Positions 8,814 through 18,026 of a DNA stretch of 48,282 bases are shown here, one piece after another. The notes beneath the pieces were generated by a model. It was not told the DNA's origin. It made no database searches and saw only the letters and a program-made list of their open reading frames with translations. Position 1 is the first letter of the stretch. Each line of letters opens with the position of its first letter. Source of the stretch: Pseudomonadota bacterium (GTDB taxonomy: Bacteria; Pseudomonadota; Alphaproteobacteria; Sphingomonadales; Sphingomonadaceae); NCBI GenBank assembly GCA_963205265.1, contig CAUJJI010000040.1, forward strand, positions 1 to 48,282. The letters are read 5' to 3'. A program made the translations under genes and the position numbers.

Positions 8814-11131
8814 TGGCCGGCCGGATCGCGACCTGGGCGCTGGCGCTGGGCATGGCGCTGGCCGGGCTGTTCCTGGCCGGCGGCGGCGCGCTGCTGATCG
8901 CGGCGGGGGGAAGCTGGTACTATCTGCCGGCCGGCCTCGCGCTGCTGGCGTCCGCCGTGGGCCTGGCGCTGCGCAAGCGCTACGCCCTGCCGCTCTACGG
9001 CGCCCTGCTCGTGGCGACGCTGGCCTGGGCGATCTGGGAAGCGCAGTGGAACGGCTGGGCGCTGGTGCCGCGGCTGGTCGGCCCGGCGGTGCTGGGCCTG
9101 ATCCTGCTGGTCATGCCCTTCGTCCGCGGGGCAGAGGGCCAGAAGAAGCGCTGGGTGCTCGGCCTGCCCGTGGCGGCGATCGCCGCTACGCTCACCCTGT
9201 CCGCCTTCACCGACGAGACGCCCGATCCCTCGCTGCAGGGCGCGAGGCCGATCGCCACCGCTGCCGATGCCGACGGCGAGTGGAAGGCCTGGGGCCGTAC
9301 GCTGGCGGGCGACCGCTTTTCCCCGCTGGGCGAGATCACCACTGCCAACGTCGGCAAGCTGCAGCTCGCCTGGAGCTTCAAGTCCGACGTCGAACCCTTC
9401 ACCTATCACAGCTTCGAAGCCACGCCTCTCGCCGCCGACGGCAAGCTGTTCGTCTGCCTCGACCGCAACGTCATCGTCGCGCTCGACCAGGAAAGCGGCA
9501 AAGAGGTCTGGCGCTATGATGCGAAACCGCAGCTGCAGGACGTGTTCGCCGGCACCTGCCGCGGAGTCTCCTGGTTCGAAGCGCCCGAGGGCACCATCGA
9601 TTGCCCGAGACGCATCCTGTTCGGGGTCAACGACGGCCGGCTGATGGCCGTCGACAGCGAGACCGGCCGGCCCTGCGCCGGGTTCGGCCAGGGCGGCCAG
9701 GTCGACCTCAAGGAAGGGCTCGGCGCGATCGCGCCCGGTATCGCCTTCCCCACTTCGCCGCCGACCGTGGTCGACGGCACGGTGCTGATCAGCGGCTGGG
9801 TGACCGACGGCCTGCACACCAACGAGCCTTCGGGCGGCGTGCGCGCCTACGACGCGCTGACCGGCAAGCTGCGCTGGGTGTTCGATCCCGGCCGCGTCGA
9901 TCCGGCGGCCCCGCTCGCGCCCGGTGAGACCTATACCCCCGGCATTCCCAACGCCTGGGGCGTGTTCAGCGCCGATCCGGCGCTGGGCCTGGTCTATTTC
10001 GGCACCGGGGTGACCACGCCCGACTATTTCGGCGCCCACCGCTCGCCGGTGCAGGAGCAGTATGCGACTTCGATCGTCGCGGTCGACCTCGCCACCGGCA
10101 AACCGCGCTGGCACTTCCAGACCGTGCACCACGACCTGTGGGACTGGGACATCGGCTCGCAGCCGGTGCTCGCCGACCTCGAGGTGAAAGGCGCCAGGGT
10201 GCCGGCCCTGATCGGCCCGACCAAGCGCGGCCAGTACTTCGTGCTCGACCGCCGCACCGGCGCGCCGATCTTTCCGGTGGCCGAGCGGCCGGTGCCGCAA
10301 GGCACGGTCAAGGGCGATTTCGCGGCCCCGACCCAGCCCTACAGCAGCTTCCCCGACAGCGCCGGCGAGCGCCTGAGCGAAGCCTCGATGTGGGGCGTGA
10401 CCCCGCTCGACCAGCTGTGGTGCCGGCTCGCGTTCCGCAAGGCGCGCTACGAAGGCGACTTCACCCCGCCTGCCGAGCAGAAGACGATCTTCTACCCGGG
10501 CTCTGCCGGCGGCTCGAACTGGGGCAGCGTGACGATCGACACGGCCCGCGGGCTGATGGTGTCCAACACCCTATACATGGCCGACATCGGCCGGATGATC
10601 CCGCGCGCCGAAGCCGACCGCATCGCTGCCGCCTATGGCGAGGGCAGCAAGTCCGCCGCTTTCGCCTTTCCCCAGCAGGGCACGCCTTTCGCCATGGACC
10701 GCAAGGTCTTCCTCAATCCGCTTGGCGTGCCGTGCCAGCAGCCGCCCTACGGCCGGATCAGCGTGTTCGATCTCAGGACCGGCACTCTCGCCTGGAGCAA
10801 GCCGCTCGGCACGGCGGAAAGCGCCGGACCGCTGGGGCTCGAGCTCGGCCTGCCGATCCGCATGGGCATGCCGATGCTGGGCGGCTCGGTCGCCACGGCC
10901 GGCGGGCTGGTGTTCATCGCCGCCACCCAGGACCGCGTGCTGCGCGCCATCGACATCGGCAACGGCCGCGAACTGTGGCGCGCCAAGCTGCCCGCCGTCG
11001 CCGCGGCAACGCCGATGACCTATCGCTCGGCCAGGAGCGGGCGCCAGTTCGTCGTGATCGCCGCGGGCGGACACCCGGCGCTGCCCGGGCCTGCGGGGAG
11101 CACGCTGCTGGCCTTCGCGCTGCCGCGGTGA
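8813..11131 (+). CDS. Membrane-bound PQQ-dependent dehydrogenase, glucose/quinate/shikimate family
   Basis: Quinoprotein predicted to oxidise a sugar or cyclic polyol in the periplasm and pass electrons to ubiquinone. The 772 residues begin with about five transmembrane helices (residues 5-125) as in membrane glucose and quinate dehydrogenases, followed by an eight-bladed propeller. Visible family motifs are WGRTLAGDRFSPLGEIT, TCRGVSWFE, GVNDGRLMAVDSETG, PGIPNAWGVFSAD, VHHDLWDWDIG at about 438-448, and TKRGQYFVLDRRTG with the PQQ-contacting lysine. The substrate cannot be fixed. It is translationally coupled to the ferredoxin upstream. No pqq biosynthesis gene is nearby. Confidence 0.9.
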   Translation: MAGRIATWALALGMALAGLFLAGGGALLIAAGGSWYYLPAGLALLASAVGLALRKRYALPLYGALLVATLAWAIWEAQWNGWALVPRLVGPAVLGLILLVMPFVRGAEGQKKRWVLGLPVAAIAATLTLSAFTDETPDPSLQGARPIATAADADGEWKAWGRTLAGDRFSPLGEITTANVGKLQLAWSFKSDVEPFTYHSFEATPLAADGKLFVCLDRNVIVALDQESGKEVWRYDAKPQLQDVFAGTCRGVSWFEAPEGTIDCPRRILFGVNDGRLMAVDSETGRPCAGFGQGGQVDLKEGLGAIAPGIAFPTSPPTVVDGTVLISGWVTDGLHTNEPSGGVRAYDALTGKLRWVFDPGRVDPAAPLAPGETYTPGIPNAWGVFSADPALGLVYFGTGVTTPDYFGAHRSPVQEQYATSIVAVDLATGKPRWHFQTVHHDLWDWDIGSQPVLADLEVKGARVPALIGPTKRGQYFVLDRRTGAPIFPVAERPVPQGTVKGDFAAPTQPYSSFPDSAGERLSEASMWGVTPLDQLWCRLAFRKARYEGDFTPPAEQKTIFYPGSAGGSNWGSVTIDTARGLMVSNTLYMADIGRMIPRAEADRIAAAYGEGSKSAAFAFPQQGTPFAMDRKVFLNPLGVPCQQPPYGRISVFDLRTGTLAWSKPLGTAESAGPLGLELGLPIRMGMPMLGGSVATAGGLVFIAATQDRVLRAIDIGNGRELWRAKLPAVAAATPMTYRSARSGRQFVVIAAGGHPALPGPAGSTLLAFALPR

Positions 11132-11163
11132 AGCGAGGGTAGGGAAGGGTCAACCAGGCTCAC

Positions 11164-11232
11164 AGCGTTCCCGGGTCAAGCCCGGGACGACGTAGGTTTT
11201 GCGCGTCGTCCCGGGCTTGACCCGGGAACGCT
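11164..11232. repeat. Perfect 29-bp inverted repeat between convergent genes
   Basis: Two perfect 29-base arms (11164-11192 and 11204-11232), each itself containing a CCCGGG-N5-CCCGGG palindrome, flank an 11-base loop. The element lies between the PQQ dehydrogenase and the convergent lipoprotein gene and would form a strong hairpin in either transcript, so it may serve as a bidirectional terminator. The following CTGGCCTCATCGATGGAAC closely matches the tail of the tandem elements at 30172-30361, which marks a common element. Confidence 0.8.
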
Positions 11233-11269
11233 GGCCTCATCGATGGAACATTCCGCCGGGAGGAAGCCC

Positions 11270-11863
11270 CTACCCCACCCAGTCCGCGACTTGCAGCGCC
11301 ACGGCATTGGCCGCGCGGTTGAGCGCCGCGCCGACCGCTTTTCCTTCCGCCGCGACGCCAGGCACCACTTCCTCGAAGCGGCGAGTCCGCACGGTCCCGT
11401 CGGGAAGCTCGCGCAGGGCGTCGTAGCGCACCACGACCGACTGGTTGCGCGCATCGTAGCCCATGTCGAGCAGGCGGCCCGAAAGCATGTCCTTGCCGGC
11501 GATCTCGGCATCCTCGCCTTCGACGACGAGACGGCCGCTCTTGGCGCGGATGGCTTCGGCCAGCAGGCGGCGGAACTGGCGCGCCGGGCGCTCGACCCAG
11601 GTCGCGTCCTTGAGATAGGCGATAGTCGAGGCGTCGACCTGCACCGGCACGCGCAGCACGTCGATGCGGCGGTCGGTATCCGGGTCGAGCACGATCAGCG
11701 CGTCGGTCATCTTGCCCTGGGCGGTCGCCCCGGCGGGCGCCGAAGAGGCCGGCATCAGCGCGATCAGCTGGGCCGGCGCCTTGGGCCCCAGGCTGATGCA
11801 GCCGCCGAGCATGGCAAGCGCGATAAGGGGAACCGCCGTCCTGAGCCTGCTGCTCGCCATCAT
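11270..11863 (-). CDS. ABC-type transport auxiliary lipoprotein, PqiC-like
   Basis: Predicted outer-membrane-facing lipoprotein partner of the adjacent MCE/Mla transporter. From the chosen start the 197 residues open with a lipoprotein signal peptide ending LAMLGGC (lipidated Cys22), followed by a PqiC/ABC_trans_aux-type domain; the segments ALIVLDPDTDRRIDVLRVPVQVD and KDATWVERPARQFRRLLAEAI are typical. A start six codons earlier (11881) overlaps the mlaD stop codon (ATGA) but lacks a ribosome site; the chosen ATG has a GGGGG run seven bases upstream. It is the last gene of the mlaE-mlaF-mlaD operon. No separate periplasmic MlaC gene is here. Confidence 0.85.
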   Translation of the reverse strand: MMASSRLRTAVPLIALAMLGGCISLGPKAPAQLIALMPASSAPAGATAQGKMTDALIVLDPDTDRRIDVLRVPVQVDASTIAYLKDATWVERPARQFRRLLAEAIRAKSGRLVVEGEDAEIAGKDMLSGRLLDMGYDARNQSVVVRYDALRELPDGTVRTRRFEEVVPGVAAEGKAVGAALNRAANAVALQVADWVG

Positions 11864-11877
11864 TTGCCCCCACGTCC

Positions 11878-12816
11878 TCATTGTTCGTAATCCGGCAGCT
11901 TCTCGCCGCCGACCAGGGCGCCGGCGCCGCGCTCGTCGATCTTCTCGATGACGCGGCGCAAGGCGCGGCTGGTCGAGCGCAGGTCGCGGATCGCGGCCTC
12001 GGCGGCGGGCAGCGTCGAATCGGAGATCTGCCGCACCGCCGGCTGGGCGGCGTTGAGCGTGCGGTCGAGCTCCTCGGCCGCGCCCTGCGCCGAATGCAGC
12101 GTCTGCCGCAGCTGGACCGCCAGCGAGCTGCCTTCCTCGCCCAGCAGCTCGTTGGCCTTGCCGGCGACGCCTTCGAACTGGACCAGCGTCTGCGTCGCCT
12201 GCTTCAGCGTCCCGTTGAGCTCGGTCATCACGCCCTTGATCTCGGGAGAGGCCTTCGCCAGGTCGCCGCTGACTTTCTCGGTATTGGCGAGGATGCCTTC
12301 GATCGACTTCTGGTTGCGGTCCGACAGCAGCTGGTTGAGCCGGTCGGTCAACGTCGCCAGCCGCTCGAGCAGCAGCGGCGCATTGTTGAGGATGGCGCCG
12401 AGCCCGCCCTGCTTGGTCGGGATCACCGGCACGCCTTCCGGCCCCGGCTCGCTGATCGGCGGAGCGCCCTTGACGCCGCCTTCGAGCTGGATGTCGGAAA
12501 CCCCGGTGAAACTGCCCTGGACCGTCGCCGTCGTGCCCATCAGGATTGGCACGTCGTCGCTCACCGCGATGCGGACGCGGACGAAGTTGGGGTCCTTGTC
12601 CCACAGCTCGATCTGCTTGATCTGGCCGACCGGCACGCCGGCGTAGGCGACTTCCGACCCCTTGGCGAGACCGTCGACCGACTGCTTGAAGAAGATGTCG
12701 AACTCGTTCTGCTGGCCCTCGTTCAACCGGGCAATCCAGATGATGAAGGCGGCAAGCATCGCCACCAGCGCCAGCGTCACCGCACCGACATAGACGTGAT
12801 TGGCCCTGGTCTCCAT
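11878..12816 (-). CDS. mlaD: MlaD-type MCE-domain lipid transport protein
   Basis: Inner-membrane-anchored substrate-binding component of an Mla-type phospholipid transporter. The 312 residues have one N-terminal transmembrane helix (about 9-30), an MCE domain (about 38-120) with the family motif GSEVAYAGVPVGQIKQIEL, and a long helical C-terminal region (about 140-300) predicted to be coiled-coil-like, as in alphaproteobacterial and mycobacterial MCE proteins; E. coli MlaD lacks so long a tail. It overlaps the lipoprotein gene and sits nine bases after mlaF. Confidence 0.9.
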   Translation of the reverse strand: METRANHVYVGAVTLALVAMLAAFIIWIARLNEGQQNEFDIFFKQSVDGLAKGSEVAYAGVPVGQIKQIELWDKDPNFVRVRIAVSDDVPILMGTTATVQGSFTGVSDIQLEGGVKGAPPISEPGPEGVPVIPTKQGGLGAILNNAPLLLERLATLTDRLNQLLSDRNQKSIEGILANTEKVSGDLAKASPEIKGVMTELNGTLKQATQTLVQFEGVAGKANELLGEEGSSLAVQLRQTLHSAQGAAEELDRTLNAAQPAVRQISDSTLPAAEAAIRDLRSTSRALRRVIEKIDERGAGALVGGEKLPDYEQ

Positions 12817-12825
12817 TGCCCCCGA

Positions 12826-13719
12826 CTATGCCCCCCTGCCCGCTGGATTGTCCATCGTCTTGCCGCCCGGCTGCGAATTCGCCGGCGCCCGGCTGCTTTC
12901 CTGGCTGAATTGCGCCGCCCTGCCGCGAGGTCCGTTGAAGTATTCCTGGATCCACGGATGGTCCAGCGCCAACAGCTCGGGGATCGTGCCGACGGCGATG
13001 ACCTTCCTCTCGGCGATCACCGCCACCCGGTCGCAGATCTCGTGCAGGGTATCGAGGTCGTGCGTGATCAGGAAGACGGTGAGCCCCAGCGTTTCCTGCA
13101 GTTCCTTGGTCAGCCGGTCGAAAGCCGCCGCGCCGATCGGGTCGAGGCCGGCCGTCGGCTCGTCGAGGAACAGCAGCTCGGGATCGAGCGCCAGGGCGCG
13201 GGCCAGGCCGGCGCGCTTCTTCATGCCGCCCGACAGCTCGGCCGGATACTTGCTCGCCGCCTCTTCGGGCAGGCCCGAGAGGATGACCTTGTAGCGCGCG
13301 ATCTCGTGGAGCAGCTCGTCGTCGATCTCGGGGTAGAATTCCTTCAGCGGTACCTCGACGTTCTCGGCCACGGTCAGCGTCGAGAACAGCGCGCCGCCCT
13401 GGAACAGCACGCCCCAGCGCGAACGGATGTCGATGTCATCGTCGTCCTGTGCATCGGTCATCGAACGCCCGAGCACCTCGATCGATCCCTCGTCGGGGAT
13501 CTGCAGGCCGATGATCGAGCGCATCAGCACCGACTTGCCGGTGCCCGAGCCGCCGACCACGCCGATGATCTCGCCGCGGTTGACGGTCAGCGACAGGCCT
13601 TCGTGGATGACATGGTCGCCGAAGCTGTTGCGCAGCCCCTCGACGACGATCGGATGCGCGCCGGTATAATGCTCGGCGATCTCGGGCAGCCCTGCCTCGT
13701 CCAGCGCTGCGCCGCTCAT
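12826..13719 (-). CDS. mlaF: Mla-type ABC transporter ATP-binding protein
   Basis: Cytoplasmic ATPase that powers lipid movement through MlaE. The 297 residues contain Walker A GGSGTGKSV, Q-loop LFQGGALFSTLTVAENVEVPL, the ABC signature LSGGMKKRAGLARAL, Walker B LLFLDEPTAGLDP and the switch histidine in LITHDLDT. The acidic insert DAQDDDDIDIRSRWG before the Q-loop is typical of MlaF-like proteins. The C-terminal tail past about residue 265 is longer than in E. coli and is low-complexity. The start overlaps the mlaE stop by four bases. Confidence 0.93.
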   Translation of the reverse strand: MSGAALDEAGLPEIAEHYTGAHPIVVEGLRNSFGDHVIHEGLSLTVNRGEIIGVVGGSGTGKSVLMRSIIGLQIPDEGSIEVLGRSMTDAQDDDDIDIRSRWGVLFQGGALFSTLTVAENVEVPLKEFYPEIDDELLHEIARYKVILSGLPEEAASKYPAELSGGMKKRAGLARALALDPELLFLDEPTAGLDPIGAAAFDRLTKELQETLGLTVFLITHDLDTLHEICDRVAVIAERKVIAVGTIPELLALDHPWIQEYFNGPRGRAAQFSQESSRAPANSQPGGKTMDNPAGRGA

Positions 13720-14843
13720 CCCCACCCCACGTTGGTGAAGAACACGGCGAAGAAGGCGTCGAGCACGATCACCATGAAGATCGCCTGGACCACCGCCATG
13801 GTCGTGCGCAGGCCCACTTCCTCGGCGTTGGCCTTGACCTGCATGCCCTGGTAGCAGCCGGCCAGGGCGATGATCAGGCCGAAGAACGGCGCTTTCACCA
13901 GACCCACCCAGATGTCGTACATCGGCACCACTTCCTGGATGCGCGCCAGGAAAGTGAGGAACGGGATCTCCAGCGTGAAGTTGGACAGGAAAGCGCCGCC
14001 GATGATCGCGATCACCGCCGCGTAGAACCCCAGGAAGGGCATCATGATCGCCGCAGCCAGCACGCGCGGGATCACCAGCGCCTCGATCGGCGAGACGCCG
14101 ATGGTGCGCATCGCGTCGACTTCCTCGGTCAGCTTCATCGTGCCGATCTGCGCGGCGAAAGCCGAGCCCGAACGGCCGGCGACCATGATCGCGGTCATCA
14201 GCACGCCCAGCTCGCGCAGCGCCAGCCGGCCGGTGAGGTTGATCGTGTAGATCTCCGCGCCGAACTGCCTGAGCTGCACCGCGCCCTGCTGGGCGATGAC
14301 GATGCCGACGAGGAAGCTCATCAGCCCGATGATGCCCAGCGCCGATACGGCCACCAGCTCGACCTGGCGGACGAAGGCCTTGCCGCGGAACTTGCTCGGA
14401 TGGCGGATCAGGTACCACGAGGATATCAGCATCGCCCCCAGGAAAGCGGTGATCCCCACCGATCCCCTGCCCCAGCCGATGACGAGATCGCCGACTCTCT
14501 CGGGCACCCGCTCGACCAGGTCGGGCCGCGGCGGAGCGATGTCGGCCGTGCCGCGCGACTTGCTGACGGCCGCGATCAGCCGCAGCGCTTCGTCGCTGGC
14601 GCCGGTGATCTCGGCATCGTGGTCGCGCGCGACGCGCCAGGCGGTCCAGGCGCCGACAGTGTCGATCGCGCTGACTTCAGAGAGGTCGACTCTTGCCACC
14701 GGTCCCGCGAAAGCGCGCAGCTTGCGGTCGACCGGGCCGATCGACGAGACGGTAAGCGGCCCGGAAAGCGCCACCACGGTAGCCCCGCCCTCTCCCGTCT
14801 CGGTCGTGAAGTCGGCCCATTCGCGCATAGGGGGCGGATTCAT
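13716..14843 (-). CDS. mlaE: MlaE-type permease fused to an N-terminal STAS domain
   Basis: Inner-membrane permease of the Mla-type lipid transporter, 375 residues. Residues about 8-100 form a STAS-like domain (TVVALSGPLTVSSIGPVDRKL...VDLSEVSAIDTVGAW), the role that separate MlaB plays in E. coli. The rest is the MlaE permease with about five to six membrane helices and family motifs including GIVIAQQGAVQLRQFGAE, ELGVLMTAIMVAGRSGSAFAAQIGTMKL and EEVDAMRTIGVSPIEALVIPR. The ATG giving MNPPPMREW was chosen over one five codons later because only it has a purine-rich stretch upstream. It is first in the leftward mla operon and diverges from valS. Confidence 0.92.
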   Translation of the reverse strand: MNPPPMREWADFTTETGEGGATVVALSGPLTVSSIGPVDRKLRAFAGPVARVDLSEVSAIDTVGAWTAWRVARDHDAEITGASDEALRLIAAVSKSRGTADIAPPRPDLVERVPERVGDLVIGWGRGSVGITAFLGAMLISSWYLIRHPSKFRGKAFVRQVELVAVSALGIIGLMSFLVGIVIAQQGAVQLRQFGAEIYTINLTGRLALRELGVLMTAIMVAGRSGSAFAAQIGTMKLTEEVDAMRTIGVSPIEALVIPRVLAAAIMMPFLGFYAAVIAIIGGAFLSNFTLEIPFLTFLARIQEVVPMYDIWVGLVKAPFFGLIIALAGCYQGMQVKANAEEVGLRTTMAVVQAIFMVIVLDAFFAVFFTNVGWG

Positions 14844-15018
14844 GGGGTAAAAACCCCGCCGCGGCAAGTGCGCTGCGTTCTTGCTCCCCCGGCGCAGGCC
14901 GGGGCCTCGGCCGGCCGGGTAGCGCGGGGGAGCAGGGGGGCAACGAAGGCGAACGACGATGAATCGAGGTGGCCGCGCCACTTGCACCCCGCCCCCGCCG
15001 CTGGCAAAGCGCCGGCCC

Positions 15019-17691
15019 ATGACCGGAACCACTCTCGACAAGACCTTCGATCCCGCCGCGATCGAGGCGAAATGGTACGACCACTGGGAAACGCAGGGCC
15101 TGTTCCGCCCGGCGCGGCCCGAAGCGCAGCCCTTCACCATCGTCAACCCGCCGCCGAACGTCACCGGCAGCCTGCACATCGGCCACGCGCTCGACAACAC
15201 GCTGCAGGACGTGGTCATCCGCTACGAGCGGCTGCGCGGGAAGGATGCGCTGTGGGTGGTCGGCACCGACCATGCCGGCATCGCCACCCAGATGGTGGTC
15301 GAGCGCCAGCTCGAGCAGCGCCAGGACAAGCGGACCAACTACACGCGCGAGCAATTCGTGGACAAGGTGTGGGAATGGAAAGCCGAGAGCGGCGGCCAGA
15401 TCACTCGCCAGCTGCGCCGCCTCGGCTGCTCGATGGACTGGAGCCGCGAGCAGTTCACCATGGACCCGCACTTCACCCGTGCCGTGGTGAAAGTCTTCGT
15501 CGACCTCTACAATCAGGACTTGATCTACCGCGACAAGCGGCTGGTCAACTGGGACCCCAAGCTGAAGACCGCGATCTCCGACCTCGAGGTGGAGACGCGC
15601 GAAGTCCAGGGCAGCTTCTGGCACTTCCGCTATCCGCTGGCCGACGGCGTGACTCTGCCCGACGGGCGCGACCACATCGTCGTCGCCACCACCCGGCCCG
15701 AGACCATGCTGGCCGACATGGCCGTGGCGGTGAACGGCGAGGACCCGCGCTACCGGAGCGTCATCGGCAAGCAGGTGCGCCTGCCGATCACCGGCCGCCT
15801 CGTGCCCGTCGTCGCCGACGAGCACGCCGATCCGGAACTCGGCTCGGGCGCGGTGAAGATCACTCCGGGGCACGACTTCAACGACTTCGAAGTGGGCAAG
15901 CGCGCGGGCTTCAAGCCGGCCGACATGCTCAACATGCTCGACGCCGAGGCGCGAGTGATCCAGACCGCCGACGGCCTGATTCCCGCCGAATTCGTCGGCC
16001 TCGACCGCTTCGAGGCGCGCAAGCTGGTCGTCGCCCGGCTCGAGGCCGAAGGCCTGCTCGAACAGGTCGAGGACCGCACGATCCAGACTCCCTACGGCGA
16101 CCGCGGCGGCGTGGTGATCGAGCCGTGGCTGACCGACCAGTGGTACGTCGACGCCGAAAAGCTCGCCCAGGCGCCGATGCAGGCGGTGCGCGACGGCCGC
16201 ATCGAGATCATCCCCAAGACCTGGGAAAAGACCTTCTTCAACTGGATGGAGAACATCCAGCCCTGGTGCGTGTCGCGCCAGCTGTGGTGGGGGCACCGCA
16301 TCCCGGCCTGGTACGCGGCCGACGGCAGCGTCTTCGTCGCCGAGACCGAAGAGGAAGCGCAGGCCCTGGCCGGCGCCGGCACGGCGCTGTCGCGCGACGA
16401 GGACGTGCTGGATACGTGGTTCTCCTCGGCGCTGTGGCCCTTCGCCACGCTGGGCTGGCCGGAAGACGAAAATTCTCCCCGGCGCGGGGAGGAGCTGTTC
16501 CACCGCCACTATCCCAACGACCTGCTCATCTCGGGCTTCGACATCCTGTTCTTCTGGGACGCGCGCATGGCCATGCAGGGCATGCATTTCATGGGCGAAG
16601 TCCCCTGGCGGCGGCTCTACCTCCACGGCCTCGTCCGCGCGGCCGACGGGCAGAAGATGTCCAAGTCCAAGGGCAACGTCGTCGATCCGCTGGGGCTGAT
16701 CGACCAGTACGGCGCCGACGCGCTGCGCTTCTTCATGGCGGCCATGGAAAGCCAGGGCCGCGACGTGAAGATGGACGAGAAGCGAGTCGAGGGGTACCGC
16801 AACTTCGCCACCAAGCTGTGGAACGCCGCGCGTTTCTGCCAGGCGAACGGCATCGGCGCCTCGACCTCGCTCGCCGCTCCGCCCGCCGCTCTCGCGGTCA
16901 ACAAGTGGATCGTCGGCGAAGTCGTCGCGACGCTGGCCGAGCTCGACAAGGCCATGGCCGACCTGCGCTTCGACGCCGCGGCCAATTCCATCTACCACTT
17001 CGTCTGGGACCAGTTCTGCGACTGGTACATCGAGCTGGTGAAAGGCAGCTTCGACGACGAGACACGCGCCGTCGCGGGCTGGGTGCTCGACCAGATCCTC
17101 GTCATGCTCCACCCCTTCATGCCCTTCGTCACCGAGGAGCTGTGGGGCAAGATGGGCGACCGCGGCGACTACCCGCTGATCACCGCGAAATGGCCGGAGC
17201 CCGGGGCCACGGTCGACGACGAGGCGAAGCGCGAGGTCGAATGGCTGATCGCGCTCGTCGGCAACCTGCGCGCCGCCAAGGCCGAGCTCGGCATCGCGCC
17301 GGGCGCGCGCCTCGACGCCTACCTGCCCGAACCGGGCGATGCCACCCGCGCGATCGTCGAGCGCAACGCTGCCGCGATCGACCGCCTGGCCCGGCTGTCG
17401 GCGATCCGCTTCGAGGCCGCGCCCGCCGGGGCGGCGATGCAGATCGGCGCGGGGGATGCGAACATTGTCGTGCCGCTTGCCGGCGTGATCGACATCGCGG
17501 CGGAAAAGGCGCGACTGGCCAAGGCGCTCCTAAGTTCAGAAAAAGAGCGAGATTCGCTGGGCAAGCGCTTGGAAAACCCGGCATTCGTCGAGAAGGCGAA
17601 ACCCGAAGCGGTGGAAAAGGCGAAAGCCGACCACGCCGCCCACGCCGCCGAGGCCGAGCGCCTGGCCGCTGCCCTGGCAAGACTGGGCTAG
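15019..17691 (+). CDS. valS: Valyl-tRNA synthetase
   Basis: Charges tRNA-Val with valine in the cytoplasm, with an editing domain that clears misactivated threonine. The 890 residues are normal for the enzyme. The class I motifs are intact: HIGH at 53-56 within [14 protein letters not shown], and KMSKS at 546-550. Editing-domain residues such as [19 protein letters not shown] are present, and the C-terminal coiled-coil arm (about 815-890, [20 protein letters not shown]) is complete. The start at [10 protein letters not shown] matches the family; an upstream in-frame ATG would add a proline/arginine-rich leader with no match. A repeat element begins directly after the stop. Confidence 0.96.
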   Translation: MTGTTLDKTFDPAAIEAKWYDHWETQGLFRPARPEAQPFTIVNPPPNVTGSLHIGHALDNTLQDVVIRYERLRGKDALWVVGTDHAGIATQMVVERQLEQRQDKRTNYTREQFVDKVWEWKAESGGQITRQLRRLGCSMDWSREQFTMDPHFTRAVVKVFVDLYNQDLIYRDKRLVNWDPKLKTAISDLEVETREVQGSFWHFRYPLADGVTLPDGRDHIVVATTRPETMLADMAVAVNGEDPRYRSVIGKQVRLPITGRLVPVVADEHADPELGSGAVKITPGHDFNDFEVGKRAGFKPADMLNMLDAEARVIQTADGLIPAEFVGLDRFEARKLVVARLEAEGLLEQVEDRTIQTPYGDRGGVVIEPWLTDQWYVDAEKLAQAPMQAVRDGRIEIIPKTWEKTFFNWMENIQPWCVSRQLWWGHRIPAWYAADGSVFVAETEEEAQALAGAGTALSRDEDVLDTWFSSALWPFATLGWPEDENSPRRGEELFHRHYPNDLLISGFDILFFWDARMAMQGMHFMGEVPWRRLYLHGLVRAADGQKMSKSKGNVVDPLGLIDQYGADALRFFMAAMESQGRDVKMDEKRVEGYRNFATKLWNAARFCQANGIGASTSLAAPPAALAVNKWIVGEVVATLAELDKAMADLRFDAAANSIYHFVWDQFCDWYIELVKGSFDDETRAVAGWVLDQILVMLHPFMPFVTEELWGKMGDRGDYPLITAKWPEPGATVDDEAKREVEWLIALVGNLRAAKAELGIAPGARLDAYLPEPGDATRAIVERNAAAIDRLARLSAIRFEAAPAGAAMQIGAGDANIVVPLAGVIDIAAEKARLAKALLSSEKERDSLGKRLENPAFVEKAKPEAVEKAKADHAAHAAEAERLAAALARLG

Positions 17692-18026
17692 CTCCTCCCC
17701 GGAACGGGGAAGGGGACCGCGGCGGCGCAGCCGGCGTGGTGGAGGGGCACCCTCCTGGTTTCCGGACCTCCGCGGGAGGGGCGCGTCCACGACAGGAATG
17801 CGCCACGGGCTGGTGCCGCTCCACCCCCGGGCTGCGCCCGGCGGTCCCCCTCCCCGGAACGGGGAGGTTCTGGTCGGGTTCGGCTTTCCTACTCGACCGC
17901 GACATGACAAAGGCGGGCGATGCACTCTCGCCAGTCCTCTCCAGCCGCCGATTCCCGCCGTCTCGGGGCACCCTTCGGGTTTTCTCCCTGGACAGTGTCA
18001 ACAGTGTCAACACCCCCTTGCGCGCC
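17692..18026. other. 335-bp intergenic region between valS and queE
   Basis: About half is the palindromic element at 17695-17867. The remainder up to queE has no convincing gene. Directly before queE is a 9-bp tandem direct repeat, ACAGTGTCA at 17992-18000 and again at 18001-18009, followed by ACA; its complement contains two TTGACA blocks. No clear -10/-35 pair or ribosome site for queE was seen. Confidence 0.6.
17695..17867. repeat. Palindromic repeat, CTCCCCGGAACGGGGAG family
   Basis: Each end carries the near-palindrome CTCCCCGGAACGGGGA. Next to it are GGGGACCGC at the left and GCGGTCCCCC at the right, so the whole 173 bases form a large imperfect inverted repeat. The internal CGCAGCCGGCGTGGTGGAGGGGC matches the element before the HAD gene (6745-6870). 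It starts four bases after the valS stop and may act as a 3-prime stabilising or terminating structure. Confidence 0.7.

Noticed and set aside
14677..17112. 811-codon open frame opposite valS
   Set aside because: Mirrors valS in another frame, has no ribosome site or domain, and overlaps the mlaE start region.
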